In this document: positions 5,111-5,701 of the stretch, in pieces
Layout of the letters: each line of letters begins with the position of its first letter
Position numbering within the stretch: the stretch's first letter is position 1
Assembly (NCBI GenBank): GCA_900552185.1
Contig: URYT01000123.1
Location: 1-5,701, forward strand
Length of the DNA: 5,701 nt
DNA from: an uncultured Collinsella sp.
Lineage (GTDB): Bacteria; Actinomycetota; Coriobacteriia; Coriobacteriales; Coriobacteriaceae
Reading direction: 5' to 3'
Position numbers and translations under genes: made by a program
Notes under the pieces: generated by a model
What the model saw: only the letters and a program-made list of their open reading frames with translations
Database searches by the model: none
What the model was told of the DNA's origin: nothing

Positions 5111-5701
5111 CTACTCGCAGAGCGAAAGGGCGGCCTCGTCGGCAACGACAACGCAGTTGGTGTGCAGCTGCAGGATCGAAGCCGGGCACTCGGGCGTAAC
5201 CGGGCCATAGCACATGTCATGCACGGCCTGAGCCTTGGCCTCGCCGTTGGCGACGACCAGAATCATGCGGGCATACATGATGGTCTGGGTACCCATGGTG
5301 TAGGCCTGACGGGGAACATCGTCGATGCTGTCGAACAGGCGGCTGTTGGCCTGAATGGTGCTCTCGTCCAGTTCCTCAATGTGGACGCCGGCAGTGAGGA
5401 CAGCGCTGGGCTCATTGAAGCCTATATGTCCGCTGACGCCAACGCCCAGTAACTGGAAGTCCAGCAGTTTGTCGCCATACAGCTTTTGGTTGAAGGTCTT
5501 AATCTCGGCCTGGGGGTCATTCAAGCCACTAGCCACATAGGTGTTCTCCTTCTTAATGTTCACATGGTCAAAGAACCAGTTGTCCATGCACTTGCGGTAG
5601 CTGACTGGATTGTCAGGGCTCATCCCCAGATACTCGTCCAGGTTTACAGTGGTCACATTGGAGAAGTCTACCTTGCCGTCCTGATAGGCTTTGACCAAGT
5701 G
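5111..5701 (-). CDS. nagB: Glucosamine-6-phosphate deaminase, partial (5' end outside window)
   Basis: The enzyme converts glucosamine 6-phosphate to fructose 6-phosphate and ammonia, the step that feeds amino sugars into glycolysis; it is cytosolic. The reading frame stays open to the window edge, and about 196 residues are present; comparison with E. coli NagB suggests about 50 N-terminal residues are missing. Counting from the TTG codon at 5698, LDEYLG (20-25) carries the catalytic Asp matching E. coli D72 (D21), and GHIGFNEP (90-97) carries the counterparts of H143 (H91) and E148 (E96). The position of E. coli D141 is Ser here (S89), where B. subtilis has Asn. The allosteric Arg158 and Lys160 of the E. 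coli enzyme correspond to His106 and Glu108, and the protein stops before the E. coli C-terminal tail, as in short Gram-positive NagB. Allosteric activation by N-acetylglucosamine 6-phosphate is therefore unlikely. Its own terminator follows. The TTG at 5698 is an internal codon, not the start. Confidence 0.93.
   Translation of the reverse strand, partial: HLVKAYQDGKVDFSNVTTVNLDEYLGMSPDNPVSYRKCMDNWFFDHVNIKKENTYVASGLNDPQAEIKTFNQKLYGDKLLDFQLLGVGVSGHIGFNEPSAVLTAGVHIEELDESTIQANSRLFDSIDDVPRQAYTMGTQTIMYARMILVVANGEAKAQAVHDMCYGPVTPECPASILQLHTNCVVVADEAALSLCE

Noticed and set aside
4851..5210. 119-codon plus-strand frame across the intergenic region and the nagB 3' end
   Set aside because: It crosses the nagB terminator and the end of nagB in antisense, and shows no protein family pattern.

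Overview
The window carries two complete small-to-medium genes on the plus strand, one very large regulator gene on the minus strand and the 3' part of a sugar-phosphate gene on the minus strand. Base composition is GC-rich (judged by eye, mostly C/G-ending codons), Shine-Dalgarno sequences are purine-rich, and the regulator pairs a STAND-type ATPase with a SARP/BTAD output. Together these suggest a high-GC Gram-positive gut-type actinobacterium, plausibly a coriobacterium such as Collinsella. That placement is inference; no rRNA or other taxonomic marker is present.

Left part (1-1135): positions 1-36 hold a strong hairpin at the window edge, followed by about 200 bases without a convincing gene. 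A terminator-like hairpin with a T6 run (197-228) lies just before the ribosome binding site of a class I SAM-dependent methyltransferase (248-1135), so that gene may sit behind an attenuated leader. Middle (1136-1665): a 158-base gap with a GC hairpin precedes yhbY, a CRM-domain ribosome-assembly RNA-binding protein, which ends at a textbook rho-independent terminator.

Right part (1663-5701): the minus strand is dominated by a 999-residue regulator with an N-terminal MalT-like STAND NTPase, a long helical middle and a C-terminal winged-helix plus BTAD (SARP) domain. This order is the reverse of AfsR. A 388-base gene-free stretch upstream of it holds candidate promoter and operator elements. 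Before that, the C-terminal three quarters of nagB (glucosamine-6-phosphate deaminase) end at their own terminator.

The genes do not form an obvious common pathway. Terminators separate nagB from the regulator, and yhbY runs convergent to the regulator. The regulator appears monocistronic and its target is not evident here. I see no mobile element, CRISPR array, tRNA or rRNA. The most unusual item is the regulator architecture, followed by the leader of the methyltransferase gene. No clearly new multi-gene system is visible.
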